Source of the DNA: a virus | IMG/VR virus record: IMGVR_UViG_3300024261_000065 | Location: 1 to 41,594 of that record | Strand: one strand, 5' to 3' | DNA length: 41,594 bases | Shown: in pieces, positions 5,639 through 13,781 of the stretch | How the letters are laid out: the number at the start of each line of letters is the position of its first letter | Position numbering within the stretch: the first letter of the stretch is position 1 | The notes under the pieces: model-generated | The model's database searches: none | The model's input: the letters and a program-made list of their open reading frames with translations, nothing else | What the model was told of the DNA's origin: nothing | Made by a program: the position numbers and the translations under genes

Positions 5639-7501
5639 ATGAAAAGATCAGAGTATAGAGAAATTTATTTTGCTTTTAACAATTATCTTCAAAAAAGTGA
5701 GCAACAATTATTAAGAGAAGATTTAATTTATGAAAATTTAATTTTAAATGAAGGTCTTAGAGATCTGGCTGATAAATTTGGTAGAGAAGGAATATTATGG
5801 TTGACCTTAACTTCTTCAATAAATATGTTTGGGTTAAAAGCAACTGCTCAAACTTTTAATGCGTCTGAAGAACAGGTCGAGAGTATTACAGAAAATCCGC
5901 CTCCAGGTGTAGAAAATGCTACAAAAGCAGATAAGTTTGTTATAAGTCAGAGTATGGAAAACATGTCTAAAACAGAAAAATTTGACGAAGTATTGACATT
6001 AGATGACTTTGATTTTAAGAAAGAAAATATTGAAGATTTTGAAAATGAGTTAGCAGCATCAGATTTTGTTACAACTGGTGATATGCCTGTAGAAAACATG
6101 AGCGGAATTTTTATCAAAGAAACTTTTAAGTCTAATGATCAAAATAAAAAAATAATACAAGCTATTATTAAAAAAGGAATGGAAATATATGAAAGTGGAA
6201 AGTCTAATCGAGTATTCTATATTAAAGTTAATAATTTAAAATATGCAATTGCAGTTAACCCAAATATTAGTAATAGTAATAGTACTTCTTTAGTTAGTAA
6301 ATCTGCAACAAATATTACAGAATCTATATTAAAACATACTTTGCCCAACATAACGGCTGGTGATGATGAATCAAAAGAAAAATTTAAGCAATGTCGTTTA
6401 ACATTTCATGATACTCTCAACAACATCATATTTGAAGATTTAATAAAAAATACAAATTCTGCGATTGCAAGTTATTTTGATGCAAATGTTTATAGAAATA
6501 TTTTTAATAGATGCTTTTTTAAAGAAGCTGAAAAAATAAAAAGTGTAAAATTTAGCATTAATGAAGGAGACTTAGCAGGAATAATAACATTAAGATGGAT
6601 ATTTTTTCAAGATCATTTAGATAGTTTAAAAGCCTTAAATCCTGAGTGGCAACATGTTTCTAAAGAAATGATGTCTGAATTTCTTGTGCACGAACTTGGT
6701 CACTTATTAAGTGATCAAAGTGGTAGTAACATAATGGCTAAACATGAAATAAGTGAGCTTTATAATGGTATTTCATTAAAAAGGTTTAGAGTTAAAGATG
6801 TTAATAGCTATATAGCACTTCAAAACTTTAATAGATTAGGTGTACTTGATAACTTAGAAGAGTTAGGAGTAAAAAGAGAAGACATAGACACCTATGACGT
6901 ATCAGATTATTTAAGTGAAAAGGCTACTAAAAAACTCACAAAAGTTTCAGTTTATCTTATAAAACAAATGTTAGGTGGCGGAGCAATTGTGAAGGGAGAA
7001 GACAATTATTTTTACTGGACTTTTGCGGATAAAGATAAAAATAAATACTTGTACTACATGAGTCTTGAAGAAAGAATAGAAAATTTTAAAAACTGGGTTT
7101 CTTCTGTTAGATTGAAAAATCAAAAACATAAAACAATTGAAAAGTTTTTTGATGAATTGTTAGAATATACATCGGATTTGTCAAAAGATTCTGAATTCTT
7201 GTCAGATATGAAAGATTTTGCTGAAGATGATAGAGAGGAAAATGACAATAGAAATATTGATAAACTTGTCGACGAGATCAATGGTAAAAGAGCAAGAGAT
7301 AGTTTTGATTATTATTTAAGATACGAAATGAAAATCAAAGGAATAAAGTCTTCTGATCTTAATAGATTTTTAAATCTACTAAATTTTTCAAGATTTGGAA
7401 AAGACAGTGGTAATTTTGAAAAGGGACGTAAATATTTAAATTTTTCTATTGAAAACTTAAAAAAAATGTTTGAAGAGAACTTTAAAGGCCATGATCATTA
7501 A
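5639..7501 (+). CDS. Tagged HExxH metalloprotease-like protein
   Basis: A 620-residue protein preceded by AAGGAT. It begins MKRSEYR, matching the gene at 548, and the first 40 residues offer several L/I-x-E sites (L-R-E 25-27, I-Y-E 30-32, L-N-E 36-38 before Gly). A hydrophobic stretch (about 47-66) is followed by a long polar region. The clear motif is V-H351-E-L-G-H355-L-L, the zincin HExxH signature with the HELGH form typical of secreted metallopeptidases, about residue 350. This is close to the position of HEIVH in the protein at 1021, so the two may be remote paralogues. Substrate unknown. The C-terminal half is highly charged and helical. Confidence 0.65.
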   Translation: MKRSEYREIYFAFNNYLQKSEQQLLREDLIYENLILNEGLRDLADKFGREGILWLTLTSSINMFGLKATAQTFNASEEQVESITENPPPGVENATKADKFVISQSMENMSKTEKFDEVLTLDDFDFKKENIEDFENELAASDFVTTGDMPVENMSGIFIKETFKSNDQNKKIIQAIIKKGMEIYESGKSNRVFYIKVNNLKYAIAVNPNISNSNSTSLVSKSATNITESILKHTLPNITAGDDESKEKFKQCRLTFHDTLNNIIFEDLIKNTNSAIASYFDANVYRNIFNRCFFKEAEKIKSVKFSINEGDLAGIITLRWIFFQDHLDSLKALNPEWQHVSKEMMSEFLVHELGHLLSDQSGSNIMAKHEISELYNGISLKRFRVKDVNSYIALQNFNRLGVLDNLEELGVKREDIDTYDVSDYLSEKATKKLTKVSVYLIKQMLGGGAIVKGEDNYFYWTFADKDKNKYLYYMSLEERIENFKNWVSSVRLKNQKHKTIEKFFDELLEYTSDLSKDSEFLSDMKDFAEDDREENDNRNIDKLVDEINGKRARDSFDYYLRYEMKIKGIKSSDLNRFLNLLNFSRFGKDSGNFEKGRKYLNFSIENLKKMFEENFKGHDH

Positions 7502-7503
7502 CT

Positions 7504-7710
7504 TTACCACTCATATACAAGGCTTGTCTTGATAATCAAGTCATTTGTAAGAATATCTTCTGGAGGTTTTGTGTCGTACATAAAGTTTACAGAATTTTCT
7601 ATAAAAAGGTTTAAATTAGTTATCAAAAGTGTTCTTGCGTTTTCTTCTAAGTTAATTCTATAATCTTTTGGATTGTTAAACAAGGGTTGATAATAAAGAG
7701 TAAACAGCAT
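7504..7710 (-). CDS. Small hypothetical protein
   Basis: A 68-residue minus-strand protein starting 11 bp after the stop of the lysozyme-like gene, with AAGAAAG upstream as a ribosome binding site, so probably co-transcribed with it. It has no recognised domain; several aromatic and hydrophobic positions (LFTLYYQPLF, LLITNLNLFI) suggest a small folded domain. Its 3' end lies only 2 bp from the convergent gene ending at 7501. A structural or lysis accessory role is possible. Confidence 0.55.
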   Translation of the reverse strand: MLFTLYYQPLFNNPKDYRINLEENARTLLITNLNLFIENSVNFMYDTKPPEDILTNDLIIKTSLVYEW

Positions 7711-7721
7711 TAAATTCTTTC

Positions 7722-9101
7722 TTAAGAAAAAAGGTTTTTGTAAATATTTTTTAGTGAGTTATTTTCATTAATACTAGCTTCTAATTCTTCAATTACCCCA
7801 AGAAGTAATTTATAATTTTCTGTAGCTCTATCTCTATTTTGTCTATAATATGTGGGTGCACCCTTTGGAGAAATTTCTTTTGCTGCAAGTTTTAAGTGTG
7901 CTATTGTTTTTTTAATGTCAGGTTTTTCTTTTATGATTTCTTCACTATAATTTACTAAATGCTTGTTAAAGTCTGTATATACTTTTTGTAGAAAAAATAA
8001 GCCAACATTATAATTCATGTCAATAATAACAATTATAACATCTAAGTGCATTTTTTCAAAAGCGTTTTTAAAATCACTTTTTGCTTTATTATATGCTTCT
8101 TGCACGTCAAGTTCAAAACATTTTATAGCTTCCTCAAGCGTTAATACTCCTCTGTCATATGCTGCATCAATTCTTGATTTTAAGTGACTTATTTTTTTAT
8201 CAAGACGCTTTCTTTCTTTTTTAGGGAAACGATACCTATTAGTTTTTCCGACTTTACTGTTTTTTCTTTCTTCTAATTCATCAATTCTTTCTTCTATACT
8301 GGCGACGTATTTTTTTATTTCTTTTTTAACATTATCTATATATTTTTTGTCCTTTTTCAGCTCTTTAATTTTTGCATCAGAATAACCTAATTTTTTATAA
8401 ATAATATCTTTCCAGTTACCGTCTTTCTTGAGTTTTCCAGCGTTTCCTTTTGTCATGAACTGTGTGCCAAATCCTATTGATACACCACTTCTGTCTTGAT
8501 AAGGAAAAGGCTTAAAGTTTTCAAACTCCTTTATTCTTTCAATTGAAATTTCTTTAATTCTGTCGTTTCTTTTGTTTTTAATTGGTTTTGTCAGAGTTTT
8601 TTTGGTTTTTTCTTGTGAATTAATATTTTTGACTGTTGTTTGAGGAGCCACTTTTTGACTTGATTTTGCTTTACTTTGATTAATCATTTGTTCTACAGTC
8701 ATATTATTTTGATGTGCCATCAAGTCTAAAGCTTCTTTTTCTTGTTGCGGCAAATTAGCGTTAAAAAACATACTTGCTGCTAATGAGCTTACAGTTAAAC
8801 CGCCTAATGCTATATTTAGTATTTTTTTCATTTTAGATTTTAACTTAGATGCATATTCTAAATCTTCTGGTTCAACTTTGTCCTCTATTGTATCAGTGTG
8901 AATGACTTCAGTATCATCATCTTTGTAGGCTGGGTAATCAATAACTGTATCATTATTATCTAAAGAAGCTAAATTGAATTGTGTGTGTGCTCCTCCTTGA
9001 GTTTGATTAAGACGAGTCTCTTTTAACTTTTGCTTATTAATTTCATCATAAAAATTTTTTATTAAATAGTGATTTTTTTTATTTTCCGTTATAATAATCA
9101 T
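7722..9101 (-). CDS. Tagged, membrane-anchored GH24 lysozyme-like protein
   Basis: A 459-residue protein with AAGGGAA before ATG. The N terminus MIIITENKKNHYLIKNFYDE shares ITEN with the MKITEN tag and reaches L-K-E at 26-28. A transmembrane-like segment lies at about 93-113. The catalytic region is IKEFENF..YQDRSGVSIGFG: E194, D203 and S208 match the Glu-Asp-Thr triad of T4-type lysozymes, with Ser for Thr. The rest of the fold follows late (LTLEEAIKCF about 321-330, MNYNVG 362-367, YYRQNRDRATENY near 425), after a charged, coiled insertion of about 100 residues (218-318). It should cleave peptidoglycan. The tag and TM segment suggest a virion-borne wall-opening enzyme or an anchored endolysin. 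Confidence 0.7.
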   Translation of the reverse strand: MIIITENKKNHYLIKNFYDEINKQKLKETRLNQTQGGAHTQFNLASLDNNDTVIDYPAYKDDDTEVIHTDTIEDKVEPEDLEYASKLKSKMKKILNIALGGLTVSSLAASMFFNANLPQQEKEALDLMAHQNNMTVEQMINQSKAKSSQKVAPQTTVKNINSQEKTKKTLTKPIKNKRNDRIKEISIERIKEFENFKPFPYQDRSGVSIGFGTQFMTKGNAGKLKKDGNWKDIIYKKLGYSDAKIKELKKDKKYIDNVKKEIKKYVASIEERIDELEERKNSKVGKTNRYRFPKKERKRLDKKISHLKSRIDAAYDRGVLTLEEAIKCFELDVQEAYNKAKSDFKNAFEKMHLDVIIVIIDMNYNVGLFFLQKVYTDFNKHLVNYSEEIIKEKPDIKKTIAHLKLAAKEISPKGAPTYYRQNRDRATENYKLLLGVIEELEASINENNSLKNIYKNLFS

Positions 9102-9135
9102 AAAATTCCCTTATCAGTAAAATATAATTATAATT

Positions 9136-9441
9136 ATGCGAGACAAAATGAACAAAGACAGTTTGTATATGATACAGTCAGATGTAACAGGAATGATAAA
9201 AATAGGTAGATCTAAAAATCCACAAAAAAGATTAAAACAGCTTCAAACTGGTAATCCAAATAAGCTTAAAATAATTGCTGAGTTTAAAGGAGAAGGATGG
9301 AAAGAAAAAATTGTCCATGAAAGACTTAGAAAATATAGATTAGAAGGCGAATGGTTTAGCTATGACTGTGTGGGTAGTATACCTGATACTTTGTATGAAC
9401 AAATATCTTTTGGATCTTTTGATGGCTGGTGGGATAATTAG
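9136..9441 (+). CDS. GIY-YIG-like protein (T5orf172/MUG113 family)
   Basis: A 101-residue protein. LYMIQ, MIKIGRSKNPQKRLKQLQTG, H(E)RL and LEGEWF reproduce the core of the T5orf172 branch of the GIY-YIG superfamily: KIGRS carries the Arg and GEWF the late Glu. Members are nuclease-like proteins common in phages, but the in vivo role is generally unknown. An internal ATG at 9148 is an equally likely start, because the RBS for 9136 is poor. It is divergently arranged with the lysozyme-like gene, sharing a short AT-rich promoter region. Confidence 0.8.
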   Translation: MRDKMNKDSLYMIQSDVTGMIKIGRSKNPQKRLKQLQTGNPNKLKIIAEFKGEGWKEKIVHERLRKYRLEGEWFSYDCVGSIPDTLYEQISFGSFDGWWDN

Positions 9442-9471
9442 TATAGTTATTTAAATAAAAAAGGAAAAATA

Positions 9472-11193
9472 ATGTCAAACTTACTTAGACTTTACGTTAA
9501 AAACTTGCTAAGCGAAGCAGGTCACGAAAGAGCAAGAGAGTCATCGTCACTATCAGGCTTGTCAGAAGATATTCATGAGCCTATTATAGTTACAATTCTT
9601 GACGACAAAGCAGCTGATTTTAATGAAGATTTAACAAAGTTTCCAGTAGAAAAAAGCTTTATTTGCTTTGCAGAGTCTGGTTTTAAAACTAATGTTATAA
9701 AAAGTCTTGAAAAAAAATGGGATGAACGATATGAATCTGATAGGAATGATCCATTATCGATTTTTTCTGCTTATGAAGACTCTAAAACCATTGAAAATGT
9801 TGATATAGGGTTGCAAGAACCAATTGAAGTAGTATATGTTATGTTTACAGATATTACTGGTGTAGATGTTAAAGCTTTAGGAAATCAAGACGACAAAGGC
9901 AACCCAACAAAAAGAAAGAGTCAGTTTGATGAATATCAAAAAACAGATGATTTTGATGATTTTGATGATAAAAAAACGTATAGAAGTCAAAAAAGAAAGT
10001 TAGGAAAACAATTTAGATTTAGTAGGGAAAACTATGGCTCTTCCTACATGCATACAAGTGCAATAGTAAAGCAGCAATTGAGCTTAGCACTTAGAGACTT
10101 AGGTCTTGTAAGAGTTGTAAAAGACATACCTGCCATCTTTAACGAAGAATATATTGAAAAAAGCTTTACAAAAATATTTAATGATAATGGTTGGAGAAGA
10201 ACACTCGCACAAATGGGATATACACCAGGAAGATCAGAAAGTGAAACAAAAAAGCTTTCAAAAGTCTATGGTATAGATAAAGATTCTGTTGCTTCTTCTT
10301 TTGACGAGGTTTTGATGGGTGCTTCATCACTTAATTCAAAAAATGATCTCGTAGATTCTATTGAAAATGGATTTGCTGCAAGTGCTGAAAAATTTATACC
10401 AAGTATATTTGAACTTTTTAAAATGTTTAGAGAAAATCCTGACGGTGTTGTTTGGTCTTTCGGCGCTTGGTTAAAAAGCTGGGAGAAAACTGGTCAATCG
10501 CAAGGATCAGAAGATATTTATAAAATACTTAATGATGCTGTAGTTACTTCTTCAACAGAAGAAAAATATAATCATAAGGGTAAAGAAAAAACACGAATAA
10601 TATACAACACTGGTGAGTTAGACGACTCTCTACTGGAAATAGCTAAAGTTAAGTTATTGAAGATGTTTGCTGATCGATATATTAGTTGGCTTAGTAAACA
10701 GTCAGACTATGTTAGAAGAAAAGACGCTGAGCTTAAGCTTAACCCAAATGAAAAACAAAACTATTCACGAGATAGAATTAAAATGGCTAAGTCGTCTTTT
10801 GTTGATTTCGAAGACAATAATAATACTATTGAAACAGATAGTGCAGGATTTCCAACAAACTTAACAGACCAGCAAAAAGCTTTATTTTTCTCTACAATTG
10901 ATCAAGACTTTAGATTTAAAATAGCAACTTTACCTCATATAAAAAAGCAAGATAATCCAATGGGTTATGCTCCAACTCCTGAAGGTTTAACGCCAGCTGA
11001 AGCTAGGGTTTGGCGATCAACTCAAGATGCAATTACTTCAAAGTATAATACTGATCTCGCAAATAAAGCTCGTAAAAAAGAAGGACTTCCAGCTCTTCCT
11101 CAAAGTTCTGTTGTTACAAGAGTTACTAATCCTATGGATAGAGCAAGAGCAGCAAGAGCAGCTAGTAAAGCAAGAAGTAAAAAAAATAAATGA
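9472..11193 (+). CDS. Large tagged protein, function unknown
   Basis: A 573-residue protein, RBS AAAGGA before ATG. The N terminus LLRLYVKNLLSEAG has L-S-E followed by Ala-Gly (residues 13-17), the closest match in the window to a T4 gp21-type cleavage site. No known domain is recognised. Visible features: a beta-rich N-terminal part (about 35-130) with PIEVVYVMFTDITGV, an acidic DDFDDFDDKK patch (about 160-170), helical central parts, and a strongly basic Arg/Lys/Ala tail (RARAARAASKARSKKNK) that could bind DNA. It overlaps the next tagged gene by 4 bp (ATGA), so the two are translationally coupled. Confidence 0.75.
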   Translation: MSNLLRLYVKNLLSEAGHERARESSSLSGLSEDIHEPIIVTILDDKAADFNEDLTKFPVEKSFICFAESGFKTNVIKSLEKKWDERYESDRNDPLSIFSAYEDSKTIENVDIGLQEPIEVVYVMFTDITGVDVKALGNQDDKGNPTKRKSQFDEYQKTDDFDDFDDKKTYRSQKRKLGKQFRFSRENYGSSYMHTSAIVKQQLSLALRDLGLVRVVKDIPAIFNEEYIEKSFTKIFNDNGWRRTLAQMGYTPGRSESETKKLSKVYGIDKDSVASSFDEVLMGASSLNSKNDLVDSIENGFAASAEKFIPSIFELFKMFRENPDGVVWSFGAWLKSWEKTGQSQGSEDIYKILNDAVVTSSTEEKYNHKGKEKTRIIYNTGELDDSLLEIAKVKLLKMFADRYISWLSKQSDYVRRKDAELKLNPNEKQNYSRDRIKMAKSSFVDFEDNNNTIETDSAGFPTNLTDQQKALFFSTIDQDFRFKIATLPHIKKQDNPMGYAPTPEGLTPAEARVWRSTQDAITSKYNTDLANKARKKEGLPALPQSSVVTRVTNPMDRARAARAASKARSKKNK

Positions 11194-12092
11194 AAAAAAC
11201 AAAAACAACAAAATTTTTGTTAAAGTCTTGGAACAAATATCTTTTAAACGAATCTATTAAATTAGATCAACATTACGAAGACAGAGAAGACTATGAAGAT
11301 TCAGGTTTTCAAATAGAAGACGAAGAAAACTTTTTAGATATTGCTGCTTCTGATCGGAAAGAGACTGGTTTGCATGGCGGATATGACGAAGAAAAAACAA
11401 AAAGACTCTCATCTTTTGATTCTTCAGGAATAAATGTAGGAATTAAAAGTATTATAGATAGATTAGAAAGTAAAGTTATAAATTCTCGTACAAAAACAGG
11501 AGATGAAAACATAAAAGGTAGGATATACCTTTATGAAAATGAATTTGAAGGTTTTATTAAGTATAATTTTGACGATTTGTTGCCTGAAGGTCGAGTTAAT
11601 AGTACATTAGAATTTGAATCTACACCTAAAGATTGGGTAATGGGTTATGGCTTAGGTGCTTATAGACACATGCTTACACACAAGTCAACAAAAGGTGTAA
11701 GCGCATTAATTTTTGAAATTATGTTGGAGTTTGTATCTATAATAAGAGGTAAAAGTTTAGTTTCTGATCGTTACTCTATAACACCACAAGCACAAAAAAA
11801 ATGGCATGTATATGCAAATAGAAATGATGTAGATTTAATACAATTAGATATGATGCCTGATGAGGCTGAGTCTTATAATTTAGAACAACTTACTCCTGAA
11901 GCTCCTGAAGATGATATTTCTCAGAAATTTAGTTTAGATTACTTTGGAGAAGATTGGACAAACTCAGTTTTTTCTAAAGCTTTCAAGAAAACAAACATGG
12001 ATGTAATAAAATATTTAATTGATTCACCGTATATTGAATTAGTATTTTCTATAAACAATGAATCAGACTTGACTTCAAAAATAAGCTTATAG
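11190..12092 (+). CDS. Tagged protein, possible acyltransferase-like domain
   Basis: A 300-residue protein whose ATG overlaps the previous stop. The tag region TTKFLLKSWNKYLLNES ends in L-N-E (19-21). An acidic linker follows (about 27-60). Residues about 150-225 carry MGYGLGAYRHM, ALIFEIMLEF, VSDRYSITPQAQKKWHVY and RNDVDLIQLD. From memory this order (glycine loop, helix, (A/S)DR..(V/I)(S/T).(E/Q)A...W..Y, DV...QLD) occurs in many uncharacterised marine-phage proteins and resembles a GNAT-like layout, but I cannot confirm the fold. Its 3' end meets the convergent gene at 12087. Confidence 0.55.
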   Translation: MKKTKTTKFLLKSWNKYLLNESIKLDQHYEDREDYEDSGFQIEDEENFLDIAASDRKETGLHGGYDEEKTKRLSSFDSSGINVGIKSIIDRLESKVINSRTKTGDENIKGRIYLYENEFEGFIKYNFDDLLPEGRVNSTLEFESTPKDWVMGYGLGAYRHMLTHKSTKGVSALIFEIMLEFVSIIRGKSLVSDRYSITPQAQKKWHVYANRNDVDLIQLDMMPDEAESYNLEQLTPEAPEDDISQKFSLDYFGEDWTNSVFSKAFKKTNMDVIKYLIDSPYIELVFSINNESDLTSKISL

Positions 12093-12575
12093 CTTTTTAT
12101 TTCTATCAGTTTCAGGAAGCCATTCTTCTACGTGTCTATTAAGAACAACATCGTCTTCACTTTTAGACTTAATAATATTGTCACCTTTGAACATTGAAAG
12201 TTTGTTTATAACTGCGTTTTGCAATTCAAATATTTGCTCTCTTAATAATTGCATTTGAATTTGTGAATCACGTAAACGTGCTATTAGTGCAGCTCGATCC
12301 GAATTAGCGATTGCAAGTTTGTCTTTAAGTTCTTCGACTTCACTGGGGTCACGTCCACTTGCTATGGCAAGCATTGAAGAAATACTTCCTGTAAGCATAC
12401 CGATAATTCCAATAAGAATATCACGGTTTTCTTCAACTATTTTTGTTGTTGACAAAAAATAAATAAGTTCACAGATAAGTGCCATGAAAACAACAGAAGC
12501 CCACCACCCTCTTTTTGCTTTGTCAGTCTTTGTGAACTGTTTTTTGGTTATTTCTTCTTTATTTTGATCAGACAT
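12087..12575 (-). CDS. Two-TM coiled-coil membrane protein, holin-like
   Basis: A 162-residue protein with AGGAG upstream. Two predicted membrane helices (about 23-45, WWASVVFMALICELIYFL, and 52-72, ILIGIIGMLTGSISSMLAIA) are followed by a coiled coil (about 78-125) and a charged tail. Size and topology fit holins and similar phage membrane proteins (IGMLTG occurs in many). It is the downstream gene of a minus-strand trio with the cyclase and the Cys-rich protein, 47 bp after the cyclase. A cyclic-nucleotide-binding domain, which a Pycsar TM effector would need, is not visible. Confidence 0.55.
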   Translation of the reverse strand: MSDQNKEEITKKQFTKTDKAKRGWWASVVFMALICELIYFLSTTKIVEENRDILIGIIGMLTGSISSMLAIASGRDPSEVEELKDKLAIANSDRAALIARLRDSQIQMQLLREQIFELQNAVINKLSMFKGDNIIKSKSEDDVVLNRHVEEWLPETDRNKKL

Positions 12576-12622
12576 ATATTGACTCCTGCTTTAATCTGTT
12601 TTAATCTTTTCTTAATTTTAAT

Positions 12623-13495
12623 TTAACTATTAATTATTTTTTGAAAAGCATAAACAGCATACAAAACAATCGTATTTATCCACTCAAAAGGCTCGAGCCA
12701 CCAATAGTCAATGGCCCAAAAGCGCTTATTTTTGCTAGAAGACAATAAAGGCCAAAACAAGAAAAGAAAGTATAACAATTCGATTAATACCAGTCTATAA
12801 ATAAAATAAAAGAATATTTCTTTCCAACGCTTGTGACGAAGTCTTATTTTTACTTTTCTTTTCCCACCAATTCTTTTGGCTTTTTCTCCGTCTTTTGGCG
12901 GCTGTAATTGTATTTCATGCAAACCCAGCGCGTATATTTGTGCTGGTTCTTTTACTCCTTTAAATCTATACAACCCTACAAATACTGAAAGTGCTCTTTT
13001 TGGAATATATCTATTTTTGTTTTTCCTTGCTTTAAAAACTTTAAAAGCATTGTGGCTTAATAGTATCTGTTCTTCTCCACAAATAGACATTGTTCTTGCA
13101 GCAATATTTTTCCCTATACCTTCTAAATTTATTCTTTTTCCACCACCTCTTACGAGTTTATCATCTGATTTTACAAGTATCATTTTATCCCAGTGAATGC
13201 CGATTCTACTTCTAAAAGGAAATTTTTTTGTTCGTAAGAACTTTTTATATTCAAAAGCGAAAGCAATAGAATCCTGTATTGATCCAAAATACATTAGGTG
13301 ACCATCACTATTGTCAACCCACTGGCCGTTAAATCTGGTAATAAGATTCATAACAAGTTTATCGTGAATAGCAAACCACTGCGCTGCAGCTTTAGCGCCA
13401 TTTCTTTGAACAAATTTAGTGCTACCAATAATATCAGTTAAAACGATTGCGACATAAGATTCTGTCATATGCTCTGGTAGTTTTGTCGTATTCAT
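12623..13495 (-). CDS. Membrane-anchored class III nucleotidyl cyclase
   Basis: A 290-residue protein. The catalytic domain (about 13-200) shows the class III signature: VLTDIIGST with metal ligand D21, NSDGHLMYF with second metal ligand D64, RIGIH (97-101), and GIGKNIAAR with transition-state residues N130 and R134. The substrate-selecting positions are unusual: no Lys before the second Asp (WVDNS instead of VKTxG) and Asn in NLEG where Asp is common, so the base made (A, G, C or U) is uncertain. A basic linker (about 200-220) leads to two membrane segments (about 222-246 and 268-286), which puts the enzyme at the inner face of the membrane. The gene lies between a Cys-rich mini-protein and a two-TM protein, 5 bp and 47 bp away, likely one operon. 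Confidence 0.8.
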   Translation of the reverse strand: MNTTKLPEHMTESYVAIVLTDIIGSTKFVQRNGAKAAAQWFAIHDKLVMNLITRFNGQWVDNSDGHLMYFGSIQDSIAFAFEYKKFLRTKKFPFRSRIGIHWDKMILVKSDDKLVRGGGKRINLEGIGKNIAARTMSICGEEQILLSHNAFKVFKARKNKNRYIPKRALSVFVGLYRFKGVKEPAQIYALGLHEIQLQPPKDGEKAKRIGGKRKVKIRLRHKRWKEIFFYFIYRLVLIELLYFLFLFWPLLSSSKNKRFWAIDYWWLEPFEWINTIVLYAVYAFQKIINS

Positions 13496-13500
13496 TTTAA

Positions 13501-13710
13501 TTACTCTTCTTTCAATTTACATTTACAATCGTTAATTAACTCTATACATTTATAGCAAAAGCAACTTACGTCTGGCCATTTGCAATTTTTAGCTTTAATA
13601 TTGCATGGACAATAGTACTCGTCATTACAAAGACAATTATGGTTTTCTTTGCTACACAAAGAACAAATTTCCTGATTGGATAAATCTATATTTTTAAAAT
13701 CAAATTCCAT
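13501..13710 (-). CDS. 12-cysteine mini-protein
   Basis: A 69-residue protein with 12 cysteines (16, 19, 26, 28, 34, 36, 43, 50, 52, 55, 62, 64) in C-x-C and C-x2-C pairs, plus H24. It has no signal peptide, so the cysteines probably bind metal (several zinc sites or a metallothionein-like cluster) in the cytoplasm. Two AAGGAC-type sequences precede ATG. It is first in the minus-strand trio with the cyclase, suggesting a linked role that cannot be defined from sequence. Confidence 0.7.
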   Translation of the reverse strand: MEFDFKNIDLSNQEICSLCSKENHNCLCNDEYYCPCNIKAKNCKWPDVSCFCYKCIELINDCKCKLKEE

Positions 13711-13781
13711 TTTATTAGTCCTTTTAGTCCTTACATAGATAATTATTTTTAAAATATATAAACATAAGAAAGTATTAAAAA

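Noticed and set aside
10667-11260. Alternative-frame ORFs inside the genes at 9472 and 11190
   Set aside because: They lie inside well-supported genes, have Leu/Ile/Lys-biased composition and no RBS.
12087-13495. Complete Pycsar defence system
   Set aside because: The cyclase class fits, but the neighbouring membrane protein shows no cyclic-nucleotide-binding domain; kept only as a hypothesis about signalling.
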